28,617 nucleotides of DNA. Source: Roseivirga sp. UBA6061 (lineage in GTDB: Bacteria; Bacteroidota; Bacteroidia; Cytophagales; Cyclobacteriaceae). Shown here piece by piece: positions 8,714 through 15,872 of this stretch. Within the stretch, counting starts at the first letter, position 1. Every line of letters starts with the position of its first letter. The stretch spans positions 326-28,942 of the forward strand of contig DIYF01000001.1 of NCBI GenBank assembly GCA_002427745.1, in the 5' to 3' direction. A program made the position numbers and the translations under genes. A model generated the notes under the pieces. The model was given only the letters and a program-made list of their open reading frames with translations, did no database searches and was not told the DNA's origin.

Positions 8714-8721
8714 CAAAGTAA
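8714..8721 (-). promoter_or_regulatory. Candidate -7 box for the SDR gene (TTACTTTG)
   Basis: On the minus strand the sequence reads TTACTTTGCAGCC directly before the ATG. It resembles the Bacteroidota -7 consensus TAnnTTTG with one mismatch. The transcript would be nearly leaderless. No convincing -33 TTTG was found, so confidence is low. Confidence 0.3.
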
Positions 8722-8830
8722 GTGAGTTTTCAGGTTTGACGTTTCATCACTGAAGTTTTTTAAACCTTAAACATGAAACTTTAAACCCGGATTAAGCGAC
8801 AGGATTCGTAATGAAGCCTTAAGCCACAAA

Positions 8831-8897
8831 CCTGCCCGTCCGTTCAGGCAGGGAATCAGGAAGTTTGACCTGGAAAGCATCCCGACAGCCATCGGGA
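8831..8897. repeat. Two small palindromes in the 8709-9048 gene-free stretch
   Basis: The 340-base gap between the divergent SDR and RNA methyltransferase genes holds no ORF I trust. It contains CCTGCC-N10-GGCAGG at 8831-8852 and TCCCGA-N6-TCGGGA at 8880-8897. From memory, very similar palindromes are scattered between genes in several Cytophagales genomes, so these look like a REP-like dispersed repeat pair rather than operators. They are too close together and too GC-rich relative to the surrounding AT-rich spacer to look accidental. The dispersal could not be tested here, as the window shows only one copy of each. Confidence 0.5.
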
Positions 8898-8994
8898 CCG
8901 CTATGGTGAGAAGACAAGCGAAGTGGAATGTCTGATTCGAGGCGATTTATGGCTGTAATAGAAGAACTGTCTCATATTTCGGGTTAAACTTCCC

Positions 8995-9002
8995 TATCTT
9001 CG
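8995..9002 (+). promoter_or_regulatory. Candidate -7 box for the RNA methyltransferase gene (TATCTTCG)
   Basis: TATCTTCG followed by CACCC differs by one base from TAnnTTTG and sits about 46 bases before the ATG at 9049. A TTTCGGG upstream is a poor -33 candidate. Position and composition fit a Bacteroidota promoter; the evidence is motif similarity only. Confidence 0.4.
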
Positions 9003-9048
9003 CACCCGTGAAAAAAGGCCATTGTTGATCAGTGGCTGAGCGTTGACT

Positions 9049-10500
9049 ATGGCGAGAAGACAGAACAAATTCGTTAAGAGAGGAGAAATATTAGAAATCC
9101 GGATTCAGGACTATGCTTTTGGTGGAAAAGGTATAGGCAGGCTCAAGAGCGAGCATGGTGAATTTGTGATTTTTGTGCCCAATACCTTACCCGGCCAGCA
9201 TGTCAAAGCCCAGGTGAAAAAATTGAGCAAGACCTACGCTGAGTGTAAACTGCTGGAGGTGCTGACAGGCTCTGAAGACGAGATTGAAATGCCCTACCAG
9301 GCCATTCCGGGAGCGCCCTACATCCAGTTACCTATTGAAAAGCAGCACGACTATAAGAAGCAGAGTACACTGGAGCTTTTCAGGCGAATAGGCAAGGTGC
9401 AGCATATAGAAACACTCTTTGATGAGTTTATCGGTTCTCCCGGCACCTTTCACTATCGGAATAAAATGGAGTACGCCTTTTCTGCCATTGGCTATGACCA
9501 TGAGCTCAAAACCGATGTGGATGAATTTACTCTGGGATTCAAAAAGAGAGGTACCTGGTGGTGTGGTGATGACCTGAAACGTGACTCAGGCTTGTTTGAC
9601 AAGCAAGTAGAGGATAATCTGAAGCTGATCAAAGACTACTGCCAGAACACCGATCTGGCCCCCTGGCACGGTCCAAAAAAAGAGGGCTTTTTCAGGTATC
9701 TGGTGGTACGCAAATCTTATAAAACCGATCAGCTTCTATTCAACCTGGTAACTACCTCTTATGATCTGCCGGAGTTTAACCTCCCACAATTCGCTGACTT
9801 TCTCATTTCTCTTTTTGGCGATCGCGTAGCCGGGCTCCTGCATACCACCAATGATGAGACGGGAGATCGTACTATCGCCACGACCGGAGCGGTTGAGTTG
9901 GTCTATGGTGAGGATAAAATCACGGAAGAACTACTGGGACTGCAATTCGAAATCAGCATCAAAAGCTTTTTCCAGACTAACCCCAGGTCTGCCGAAAAGC
10001 TATATACCAAGGTGATTGAATATGCCCTGGAGCGAAAAGACACCATTGATCATAACATCGTTCTGGATCTGTTTTGCGGTACCGGCACTATTGGACAGAT
10101 TCTGGCTTCTAAAAGTGATAATGCTCAGATCGTAGGAGTAGACATTGTAGAATCAGCCATTGAAAATGCCCGGGAAAATGCAGAACGCAATGGTATTGAA
10201 GGCGTGAAGTTTTTCGCTGCCGATGTCGGGAAGTTTCTGCGTGAGCATCCGGAATACAATGGTAAAATTCAGACCATCATTCTGGACCCGGCACGTGCCG
10301 GCATCGCCCCTAAAACGCTTAAGAAAATAATTGACTTAGGCGCAGAACGCATGGTCTATGTGAGTTGTAACCCGGCCACTCAAGCCAGAGATATTGACTT
10401 GCTGGCCCAGGCCGGGTATGAGTGTAAGAAGTTCAGCCTGGTAGATCAGTTTCCGCATACAGCGCATATTGAGAGTGTGGTGTTGCTGGAAAGAGCCTGA
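9049..10500 (+). CDS. TrmA/RlmC/RlmD-family RNA (uracil-C5)-methyltransferase lacking Fe-S cysteines
   Basis: A SAM-dependent enzyme making 5-methyluridine in RNA. An N-terminal TRAM domain (about 6-65, KRGEILEIRIQDYAFGGKGIGR) precedes a Rossmann methyltransferase domain with SAM motif LDLFCGTGTIGQ, LDPARAG and the catalytic cysteine in VSCNPAT. The C-terminal HTAHIESVVLLER is the usual family ending. In RlmD the region after TRAM carries the CxxxxxCGGC cluster ligands. Here it reads AIPGAPYIQLPIEKQHDYKKQ with no cysteines, so no 4Fe-4S cluster is expected there. The target (23S rRNA or tRNA) therefore cannot be fixed and I give no symbol; rlmD is the usual label for relatives. I chose ATG 9049 over the in-frame TTG at 9043. 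It converges on the peptidase gene with 21 bases between. Confidence 0.93.
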   Translation: MARRQNKFVKRGEILEIRIQDYAFGGKGIGRLKSEHGEFVIFVPNTLPGQHVKAQVKKLSKTYAECKLLEVLTGSEDEIEMPYQAIPGAPYIQLPIEKQHDYKKQSTLELFRRIGKVQHIETLFDEFIGSPGTFHYRNKMEYAFSAIGYDHELKTDVDEFTLGFKKRGTWWCGDDLKRDSGLFDKQVEDNLKLIKDYCQNTDLAPWHGPKKEGFFRYLVVRKSYKTDQLLFNLVTTSYDLPEFNLPQFADFLISLFGDRVAGLLHTTNDETGDRTIATTGAVELVYGEDKITEELLGLQFEISIKSFFQTNPRSAEKLYTKVIEYALERKDTIDHNIVLDLFCGTGTIGQILASKSDNAQIVGVDIVESAIENARENAERNGIEGVKFFAADVGKFLREHPEYNGKIQTIILDPARAGIAPKTLKKIIDLGAERMVYVSCNPATQARDIDLLAQAGYECKKFSLVDQFPHTAHIESVVLLERA

Positions 10501-10521
10501 TTTTTCCTGAACGCAGCGTAT

Positions 10522-11811
10522 CTACTTTTCCAGCCATGTCTCCAGCTTAGCATAAATCTTCTCCTGGTCCTGCTCGGGAAAATCACCAATGCGGGTTCCG
10601 TGGGAACCTCCCGGTAAAACCACTTTCAAGGCATCCACCTCCGGGCCGGGGTTAACCGCACATGAAGCCCAGGTATCAAAACCACCGTAGACATAAATGA
10701 TCTGATCGCCTTTGGTAACCAACCAGTCCAATACGAGGGGCATGTAATCTCTGTCATAAGAAAGGTCTACATTTTTCGGGGCGAATATGCGGTTGGAAGT
10801 ATCTGATACGTGTTGCAATAGGTCTTTTACATTACTGGCATCAAAACCATAGTAGCCCAACTCCTTAAAGTGTTGATAAAAGGAGGGCTCGTACCGCTTT
10901 ATCCCGCTATCTGAATAAAGATAGACTCCCGAAACAGCCATTAAATGATCGAAGAGTTCCCGAGCTGAAGCATTCACCCCGGGTACATCTTTACAGGAAC
11001 TTCCCCACTGCCAGAATGAAAAGGTGTATTCGAGCACGGAATACTCAAGTGCCTTTTCTATACCAATACCAAAAGCGTAACCTTTGTCAACAGCATAGGC
11101 TTTGAGCAATGGTAAAATCTCTGACTGCCTTTTTAAAACCTCTCTCTGAAAGTCAATGAGGCTATTTCTACAGGCCTCATCCCCAACGGTTTTCAGAAAC
11201 TGATCGGGCCGCACGTCAGCTGTATCCAGAATAACCGGAGCCACATAGGCCACGGTGGCATCCATGTCTTTTGGATATTTACTGCGATAGATCAGTGAGG
11301 TCTCCCCTCCCTTACTGGTACCGGTACTTACCCATTTGCCTTTATACAATTTCTTGAGAATCGTAACAATCCTATGGTAGTCCTCCACTGCAGCATCATT
11401 GTTGAGGTATTGCCATTCCATCTTATCCGGACTCGATTCACCGTAGTATCGATATTCTACTACCAGTTGATTGGCGTTTAGCCGGGAGCTCAGTTCAAGC
11501 AGATTATTTCCGGCCCAATAGCCTTCTGTTTCCAGCACCGTGGGCAGGTCAAACCCTCGGTGTGACAAATAAATATACTGTACGAATTCACCTGAGTCGC
11601 CCCGGTGATCCAATGGCTGCGGAAGCCCGATTTTCACTGAGTACTTAAATTCGTCAGAAGGGGCTTTGGTAGACTCAATCGTTGCCTCCGGCATAAGCTC
11701 CTGCAATGAGGAGATAAACTCAGCTTTTGACTGTATCGGAGTAGTTTGTTCGCACGATAGAAGTGTGGCAAGGCAAACTAAGTAACAGTTAAAGAAAAAA
11801 GCTCTGGTCAT
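10522..11811 (-). CDS. S37-type serine peptidase (PS-10-like tripeptidyl aminopeptidase), lipoprotein
   Basis: A 429-residue alpha/beta hydrolase with an N-terminal hydrophobic signal and lipobox LLSC (Cys20), so it is predicted to be an exported lipoprotein. The sequence follows the Peptidase_S37 pattern: PLDH and an EYRYYGESSP strand-turn, the nucleophile elbow GTSKGG (Ser166), and late acid and histidine in YGGFDTWASC (Asp379) and PGGSHGTRI (His404). An alpha-helical cap lies between Ser and Asp. Streptomyces PS-10 members release tripeptides from protein N-termini; here a role in processing peptides at the cell envelope is likely but the exact specificity is unknown. It is a single gene, divergent from the 399-residue protein. 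Confidence 0.88.
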   Translation of the reverse strand: MTRAFFFNCYLVCLATLLSCEQTTPIQSKAEFISSLQELMPEATIESTKAPSDEFKYSVKIGLPQPLDHRGDSGEFVQYIYLSHRGFDLPTVLETEGYWAGNNLLELSSRLNANQLVVEYRYYGESSPDKMEWQYLNNDAAVEDYHRIVTILKKLYKGKWVSTGTSKGGETSLIYRSKYPKDMDATVAYVAPVILDTADVRPDQFLKTVGDEACRNSLIDFQREVLKRQSEILPLLKAYAVDKGYAFGIGIEKALEYSVLEYTFSFWQWGSSCKDVPGVNASARELFDHLMAVSGVYLYSDSGIKRYEPSFYQHFKELGYYGFDASNVKDLLQHVSDTSNRIFAPKNVDLSYDRDYMPLVLDWLVTKGDQIIYVYGGFDTWASCAVNPGPEVDALKVVLPGGSHGTRIGDFPEQDQEKIYAKLETWLEK

Positions 11812-11950
11812 AGGTGCTGTGATTTAATCGGATAAAGCAGACATTAAATTCCTGACAATATTAACGGATTCTCAAAGTTTAGGGAAAGAACATAGATGAG
11901 CGGTCGATATTGCAAAAAACTGCTTCAGGAGTCACATCTTGCATCCCTGT

Positions 11951-11958
11951 TATTTTTG
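11951..11958 (+). promoter_or_regulatory. Candidate -7 box (TATTTTTG) for the 12054 gene
   Basis: TATTTTTG is an exact TAnnTTTG match in the 242-base divergent gap between the S37 peptidase and the 399-residue protein. It would give a 5' leader near 90 bases. A clear -33 TTTG at the usual distance was not seen. The rest of the gap shows nothing I can name. Confidence 0.35.
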
Positions 11959-12053
11959 TTCTACAGAGTACACTCATATGAATTGGTCTTCGTTGTTGCA
12001 GATGATCATCATCATTTTGGAAAGAAGCTCAGGACATTTTTTAATCAGAGGAT

Positions 12054-13253
12054 ATGACCAGCAAAATAGAAGTCAGAATATGCAGTAGCCGCCAATACGA
12101 TGCATTTGTTGAAAAGCATGCTGAGGATCATCTTTTCAGGTTTCCTGATAATTCAGACACTGTCATCCATGGCTTCCTCTCGGAACTGCAGTCTTTGCAG
12201 GTGGCGGAAGAAACTTCTGTGCTGGAGCTGGCGCAGCTCATATGGCATGATGAAAGCTTTGTTAAGGTATCAGGAGGTGCCCTGGTATTTCAAAGAGCAG
12301 ATACTTCTCAGGTAGAAAGACGGCTGTACTGTTATCAATTCGGGTCAGGTGCGCTTGATGCTACTCAACAGGTCAGGGCGCTCCACTATGACCATTCGCT
12401 AACCCTGGTTTACCGGGAAGACTACCATATTCCGGAGGCAAGAGAGGATTCTTTGAAAATCAGCCTTGCCCGAAACCCCAATCCGAGAACACGGACCTAC
12501 CTCGATTTTCTTACCGATTCGCTGCCTGATTCTGAGTTTAGCTATGCCCTGAAGGGAGTTATCATCCCTTCACTGGACAGCAGCACGCGTTTCGGGCATC
12601 ACCTGAGAACCAATTATCACAAACTGGTTAAGGCTGCCGGCTCGGTTATGGAGTTGAACATACTTGAGAAGGAGAACACCAACCAGAACCGGGCTTTTCT
12701 GGATTACTGGCAGTCAAACCTTATCTACCCCAAACAATTTGACTTCTATCGCTTCTTAGGCTATTGCAGCCATAGGCCTTACTCTCAAAACGAAATTGAT
12801 AGGATTGTGGGCAGGATTCCGAAAATTCAGGAATTTCCAGGCCTCCTCCTGTACAGAAACCTGGATGAGGGCTATATTTTGCTTACCATAGACAAAGGTA
12901 TCAGCAGGTTTTTCGAACCCGTGCTACGTACTCTATGGAAAGTGAACGCTACCATTAAAACGGAAATACGCGAGCTCAAATCTTCTATTGAATCAAAAAT
13001 TGAGTTAGTCGAACTACCTCCTTTTCAATCCCAACCCGGTTCTCTGGCCAGAAAAGAGGAAGCACTGGTCATGGCCAGAGAAACTAAAAAGCAGAAACAG
13101 GCAGACAAAATAGCCCCTCAGAATGTGTACAAGGAAGTAGACCGTATATTTCAAACAGAAGGAAAGGAGCTCTCGAGCTTCGGCTACTTCAAAGAGAAGT
13201 TCCTCAGATATTACCCGCTTATGAAAGAGCGCAGGCCTACTGGTTTGGTATAA
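12054..13253 (+). CDS. Unrecognised 399-residue cytosolic protein
   Basis: I could not assign a family. There is no signal peptide, transmembrane span or nucleotide-binding motif. The N-terminal half (to about 240) is acidic and mixed alpha/beta. The middle (YPKQFDFYRFLGYCSHRPYSQNEIDRIVGRIPK) looks globular. About 290-360 is strongly charged and probably forms a coiled coil (KTEIRELKSSIESKIELVEL, then a Lys/Glu-rich stretch). The C-terminus, NVYKEVDRIFQTEGKELSSFGYFKEKFLRYYP, could be a small helical domain. It stands alone between a divergent peptidase and a convergent membrane protease, so context gives no function. The frame is full length with ordinary base composition, so I take it as a real gene. 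Confidence 0.75.
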   Translation: MTSKIEVRICSSRQYDAFVEKHAEDHLFRFPDNSDTVIHGFLSELQSLQVAEETSVLELAQLIWHDESFVKVSGGALVFQRADTSQVERRLYCYQFGSGALDATQQVRALHYDHSLTLVYREDYHIPEAREDSLKISLARNPNPRTRTYLDFLTDSLPDSEFSYALKGVIIPSLDSSTRFGHHLRTNYHKLVKAAGSVMELNILEKENTNQNRAFLDYWQSNLIYPKQFDFYRFLGYCSHRPYSQNEIDRIVGRIPKIQEFPGLLLYRNLDEGYILLTIDKGISRFFEPVLRTLWKVNATIKTEIRELKSSIESKIELVELPPFQSQPGSLARKEEALVMARETKKQKQADKIAPQNVYKEVDRIFQTEGKELSSFGYFKEKFLRYYPLMKERRPTGLV

Positions 13254-13311
13254 AGAAAAGAAGATCAGGGGCTGACTTAGTGTGATCTGAAAAAGGGCAA
13301 AATCCGGCTGT

Positions 13312-13334
13312 TTATAAGGCCTTCAGACTTATAA
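13312..13334. terminator. Weak hairpin between convergent genes
   Basis: TTATAAG (13312-13318) and CTTATAA (13328-13334) form a 7-bp, AT-rich stem with a 9-base loop, overlapping the stop of the CPBP gene. It lies between two convergent genes and could be a weak bidirectional terminator, but there is no good U-tract and the stem is AT-rich. Confidence 0.25.
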
Positions 13335-14051
13335 GATCAACATCTCTATAAAATTCGTTAAGGCATTGATCAGATTGTGCAGAATCAACGCAGGCAAGAT
13401 GCTCTTACTTTTCAGAGTGACCCAACCAAGAACAAAGCCCAGCAACCCGGTGAGTATAAAGGCATCGGCAGCAAAACTCACCTGGAAGTCTTCTAAAAAC
13501 AGAGAGTGGCCAAGAGCAAATACAACCGTGGTAAACCACAAAGCCGGGTGCCCTAACTTAAAGTTCCGGTCTTTGATAAAAGGCAGGAGAAGTCCCAGAA
13601 GTATTCCACGCCATATTTCTTCATCAAGTCCCGGCATAATGGCCTGGTAAGCAAGTCTTTCCGGGTTGAAAATTTTAATACCCGAAAAGGCAAAGGTCAG
13701 CAGGCACATACCCATCAGAGTAATCCCTCCCACAAGGCAGACCTTTCTTAAAGAACCCGCCTGAGGCATTAACCGAAGGAAGTTCTTTATCTCAAAAAGG
13801 TCTTTGAAATAGCTGTAGAAGCTAACGGAAAAAATAATAGCCAACAGCTTACCAGACCAATTCATGGTGGTGCCCGGAATGCTGAAGGTGGACTCATAAA
13901 TGGGTATGTATATCAAAATCACATATACGAGATGATACGAAATGGCGACCACGGTCTGTATGACTTGATTTCTCAGATCGCGCACATACAGCATGGCAAA
14001 AGGGAGCCCGATAAGAAGAGCTAAGAGCGATGTTACTAAACTATAAATCAT
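13329..14051 (-). CDS. CPBP (CAAX/ABI) family intramembrane metalloprotease
   Basis: A polytopic membrane protein of 240 residues with six to eight hydrophobic segments. The three signature motifs of the CPBP/Abi glutamic-type intramembrane peptidases are present: EEIWR (E144, E145, R148), FALGH (H182) and HNLIN (H225, N229). Rce1, the founding member, cleaves after prenylated CAAX motifs; bacterial members have various or unknown roles, including peptide maturation and bacteriocin self-immunity. It is transcribed divergently from the AraC-type regulator, which begins 149 bases away, so that regulator could control it (inference). The start is the ATG at 14049-14051. Confidence 0.9.
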   Translation of the reverse strand: MIYSLVTSLLALLIGLPFAMLYVRDLRNQVIQTVVAISYHLVYVILIYIPIYESTFSIPGTTMNWSGKLLAIIFSVSFYSYFKDLFEIKNFLRLMPQAGSLRKVCLVGGITLMGMCLLTFAFSGIKIFNPERLAYQAIMPGLDEEIWRGILLGLLLPFIKDRNFKLGHPALWFTTVVFALGHSLFLEDFQVSFAADAFILTGLLGFVLGWVTLKSKSILPALILHNLINALTNFIEMLIL

Positions 14052-14200
14052 TGAGCATTCAGGTTAGAATCATTTTTTTCATTTCGGTCCTGCGTAAGGA
14101 AACCGGGCAGAAGTAAGTCAATGATGAAAAACCGAAGCCGTCAATTCTTTCTAAATTAGTATCAAAAGGATTTTTGACACCTAAATTTTGACCCATTACG

Positions 14201-15340
14201 TTGATCTCTGGCTTTAGCGATGTTCTAAGAGGTGTACAACTGCTCCTGGGCACTCAGCTTATTGTTGTAGGGCTGCTTCACTTTTTTGCAAAGACCAACA
14301 AAGCCAGAATCTGGCTGGCAGTTCTGTGCCTCATTCATGGTTCGTGGTTTTTGAAACATGTTTTTTATGATGACTGGAGTCAGCACCTGGTATGGTTCCT
14401 CTTAATAGGCCCGGGCAAGCCTATTTTCGTAGGAGCAATTCTGTTCTTTTACTATCAGAGCCTGACAAAGCCTGTTACGAGACAGACAAAGTACATCCAC
14501 CTCTCAATACCGGCTTCGTACTATATCACTCTGGTCGTTGTACGGTTTTTTTATGGCTCACATTTAAGCACAAACCAGGATTTTTGGGTTTCCCTTAGCT
14601 TCTCTTTCTGGGCTTTATTGATATTCTGGTTCTACTTTTTTCTTACTAAAAAGGAATTCCGGACAGCACTAAAGAAGTCACTTATTCCCAGGGCTTATCA
14701 AAGGGCAAGGGTTCTCTTCTTTTCCCTTTATTTTTTCCTGTTACAAATCCCCTTCTGGGATATGTTCGATACCCTTAGTAAACAAGGCGTGCTTTCAGCG
14801 AAACTGCAATGGCTTCAGACCGCTTACGACTACTTTTTCGTCTACGCAGGTCATCACGCCTCATATGTATACATTCATTTTCTGGGCTACTTTGTCTTTA
14901 TCTACACACTCATTGAGCTGCCATATCTCAAAAAGTACCTGCTCCCCAAAGAGATCAGGGTCAGGAATGATTTCCTCAAAAACAAGCAGTTGATTGAGTC
15001 AAAGGTTCAGCAGGTATTTTTTGAAGACAAAATCTTCCTCAATCCTGACCTGACCATCGAAAAGTGTATGTCTCTTTTACAGGTCAGTCGTGCAGCCCTG
15101 GTACAGTATCTTGAGCTTGAATATCAGTCTACATTCAAGGACTTTATCAATAAACTCAGAGTAGATGAGGTCAAAAGGCTGATACAGGATACGGCCTTCA
15201 CCAAATACGACCTGATGGGTATAGCCTCCCAGGCCGGTTTTCAATCTAAATCTACCTTCCACCGGGTTTTCAAAAAAATGGAAGGTCTCACCCCTACTGA
15301 ATATAAGTCAAAGCGCGATTCCCGGGAACTAACGACCTAG
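14201..15340 (+). CDS. Membrane-anchored AraC-family regulator (N-terminal multi-span domain + C-terminal HTH)
   Basis: The first 230 residues contain about seven hydrophobic spans (for example LLLGTQLIVVGLLHFF and the SFSFWALLIFWFYFF region). The last 100 form an AraC-type double helix-turn-helix: NPDLTIEKCMSLLQVSRAAL, then KYDLMGIASQAGFQSKSTFHRVFKK with the family's GFxSxSxFxRxFKK pattern. Proteins of this design are common in Bacteroidota; the membrane domain is thought to sense a signal, but few have known ligands. The start codon must be an alternative one: the TTG at 14201 is the first usable start after an in-frame TGA at 14189, and there is no upstream ATG. The gene is divergent from the CPBP protease and is followed by a 196-base gap before padR. 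Confidence 0.88.
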   Translation: MISGFSDVLRGVQLLLGTQLIVVGLLHFFAKTNKARIWLAVLCLIHGSWFLKHVFYDDWSQHLVWFLLIGPGKPIFVGAILFFYYQSLTKPVTRQTKYIHLSIPASYYITLVVVRFFYGSHLSTNQDFWVSLSFSFWALLIFWFYFFLTKKEFRTALKKSLIPRAYQRARVLFFSLYFFLLQIPFWDMFDTLSKQGVLSAKLQWLQTAYDYFFVYAGHHASYVYIHFLGYFVFIYTLIELPYLKKYLLPKEIRVRNDFLKNKQLIESKVQQVFFEDKIFLNPDLTIEKCMSLLQVSRAALVQYLELEYQSTFKDFINKLRVDEVKRLIQDTAFTKYDLMGIASQAGFQSKSTFHRVFKKMEGLTPTEYKSKRDSRELTT

Positions 15341-15500
15341 ACTTTTGCCTGTCCCTGCGTTTTTGACTCAGATGGTTCTGAGAACACAAATGAGCATTTT
15401 ATTAAAGTATTTTCATCACAAACAGCAGAAGGCAGAACAGTCCTGAACTTTAAAACCTGAAACCTTTCCTAAGGTTATTCGTCTCACCAAGATAAGTTTC

Positions 15501-15526
15501 ATTTGTTTTCTGAGTACAAAACAAAT
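15501..15526. promoter_or_regulatory. Perfect 9-bp-arm palindrome upstream of padR, candidate PadR operator
   Basis: ATTTGTTTT (15501-15509), an 8-base spacer, then AAAACAAAT (15518-15526). The arms are exact reverse complements and end 10 bases before the padR ATG. PadR-family dimers bind inverted repeats with similar spacing near their own promoters, so autoregulation of the padR-permease operon is likely. A TAAGTTTC resembling a -7 box lies just upstream (15491-15498). Confidence 0.6.
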
Positions 15527-15536
15527 AGATTTAGCT

Positions 15537-15872
15537 ATGCCAGAAGAAATTATCAGTAGTCAGGAAGAGGTGGTTTTGCTCTCTGTGGGCAGCCTGGAGC
15601 CGGAGGCCTACGCCTATGGACTAAAAAAAGAGATCAAAGAACAGGCCGGGTTTTCATGGTCGCTGGGGACAATACATACTATTCTCTACAGGCTGGAAAA
15701 CAAGGGACTGCTCAAGTCAGAAATGGGTGGTTCTACAGGAAAAAGAGGCGGCAGAAGCAAAAGACTCTATATGCTTACCACCAAAGGCTATGATATGGTT
15801 AATCATATTCAGGAAGTACGCAACGCTATGTGGAGTAAGCTGTCTGCCAACAAAGTCTCAACCCAAAAATGA
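15537..15872 (+). CDS. PadR-family transcriptional regulator
   Basis: A 111-residue winged-helix protein of the short PadR type. It has the core pattern: a first helix region EEVVLLSVGSLEPEAYAYGLKKEI, the recognition part FSWSLGTIHTILYRLENKGLL, a basic wing (TGKRGGRSKRLYMLTTKGY) and a C-terminal dimerisation helix. PadR proteins are usually repressors that respond to small molecules or stress. The stop overlaps the ATG of the permease by four bases (ATGA), so the two are translationally coupled. PadR plus prefix-domain permease pairs are recurrent in Cytophagales, so the regulator most likely controls this transporter subunit. The palindrome directly upstream supports autoregulation. The signal is unknown. 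Confidence 0.93.
   Translation: MPEEIISSQEEVVLLSVGSLEPEAYAYGLKKEIKEQAGFSWSLGTIHTILYRLENKGLLKSEMGGSTGKRGGRSKRLYMLTTKGYDMVNHIQEVRNAMWSKLSANKVSTQK

Noticed and set aside
9043..9048. TTG start six bases upstream for the RNA methyltransferase
   Set aside because: The ATG at 9049 is a more usual start, and the added two residues have no support.
15341..15500. Terminator or small RNA after the AraC gene
   Set aside because: Only a 5-bp CTCAG/CTGAG stem is visible, with no T-tract or other support.
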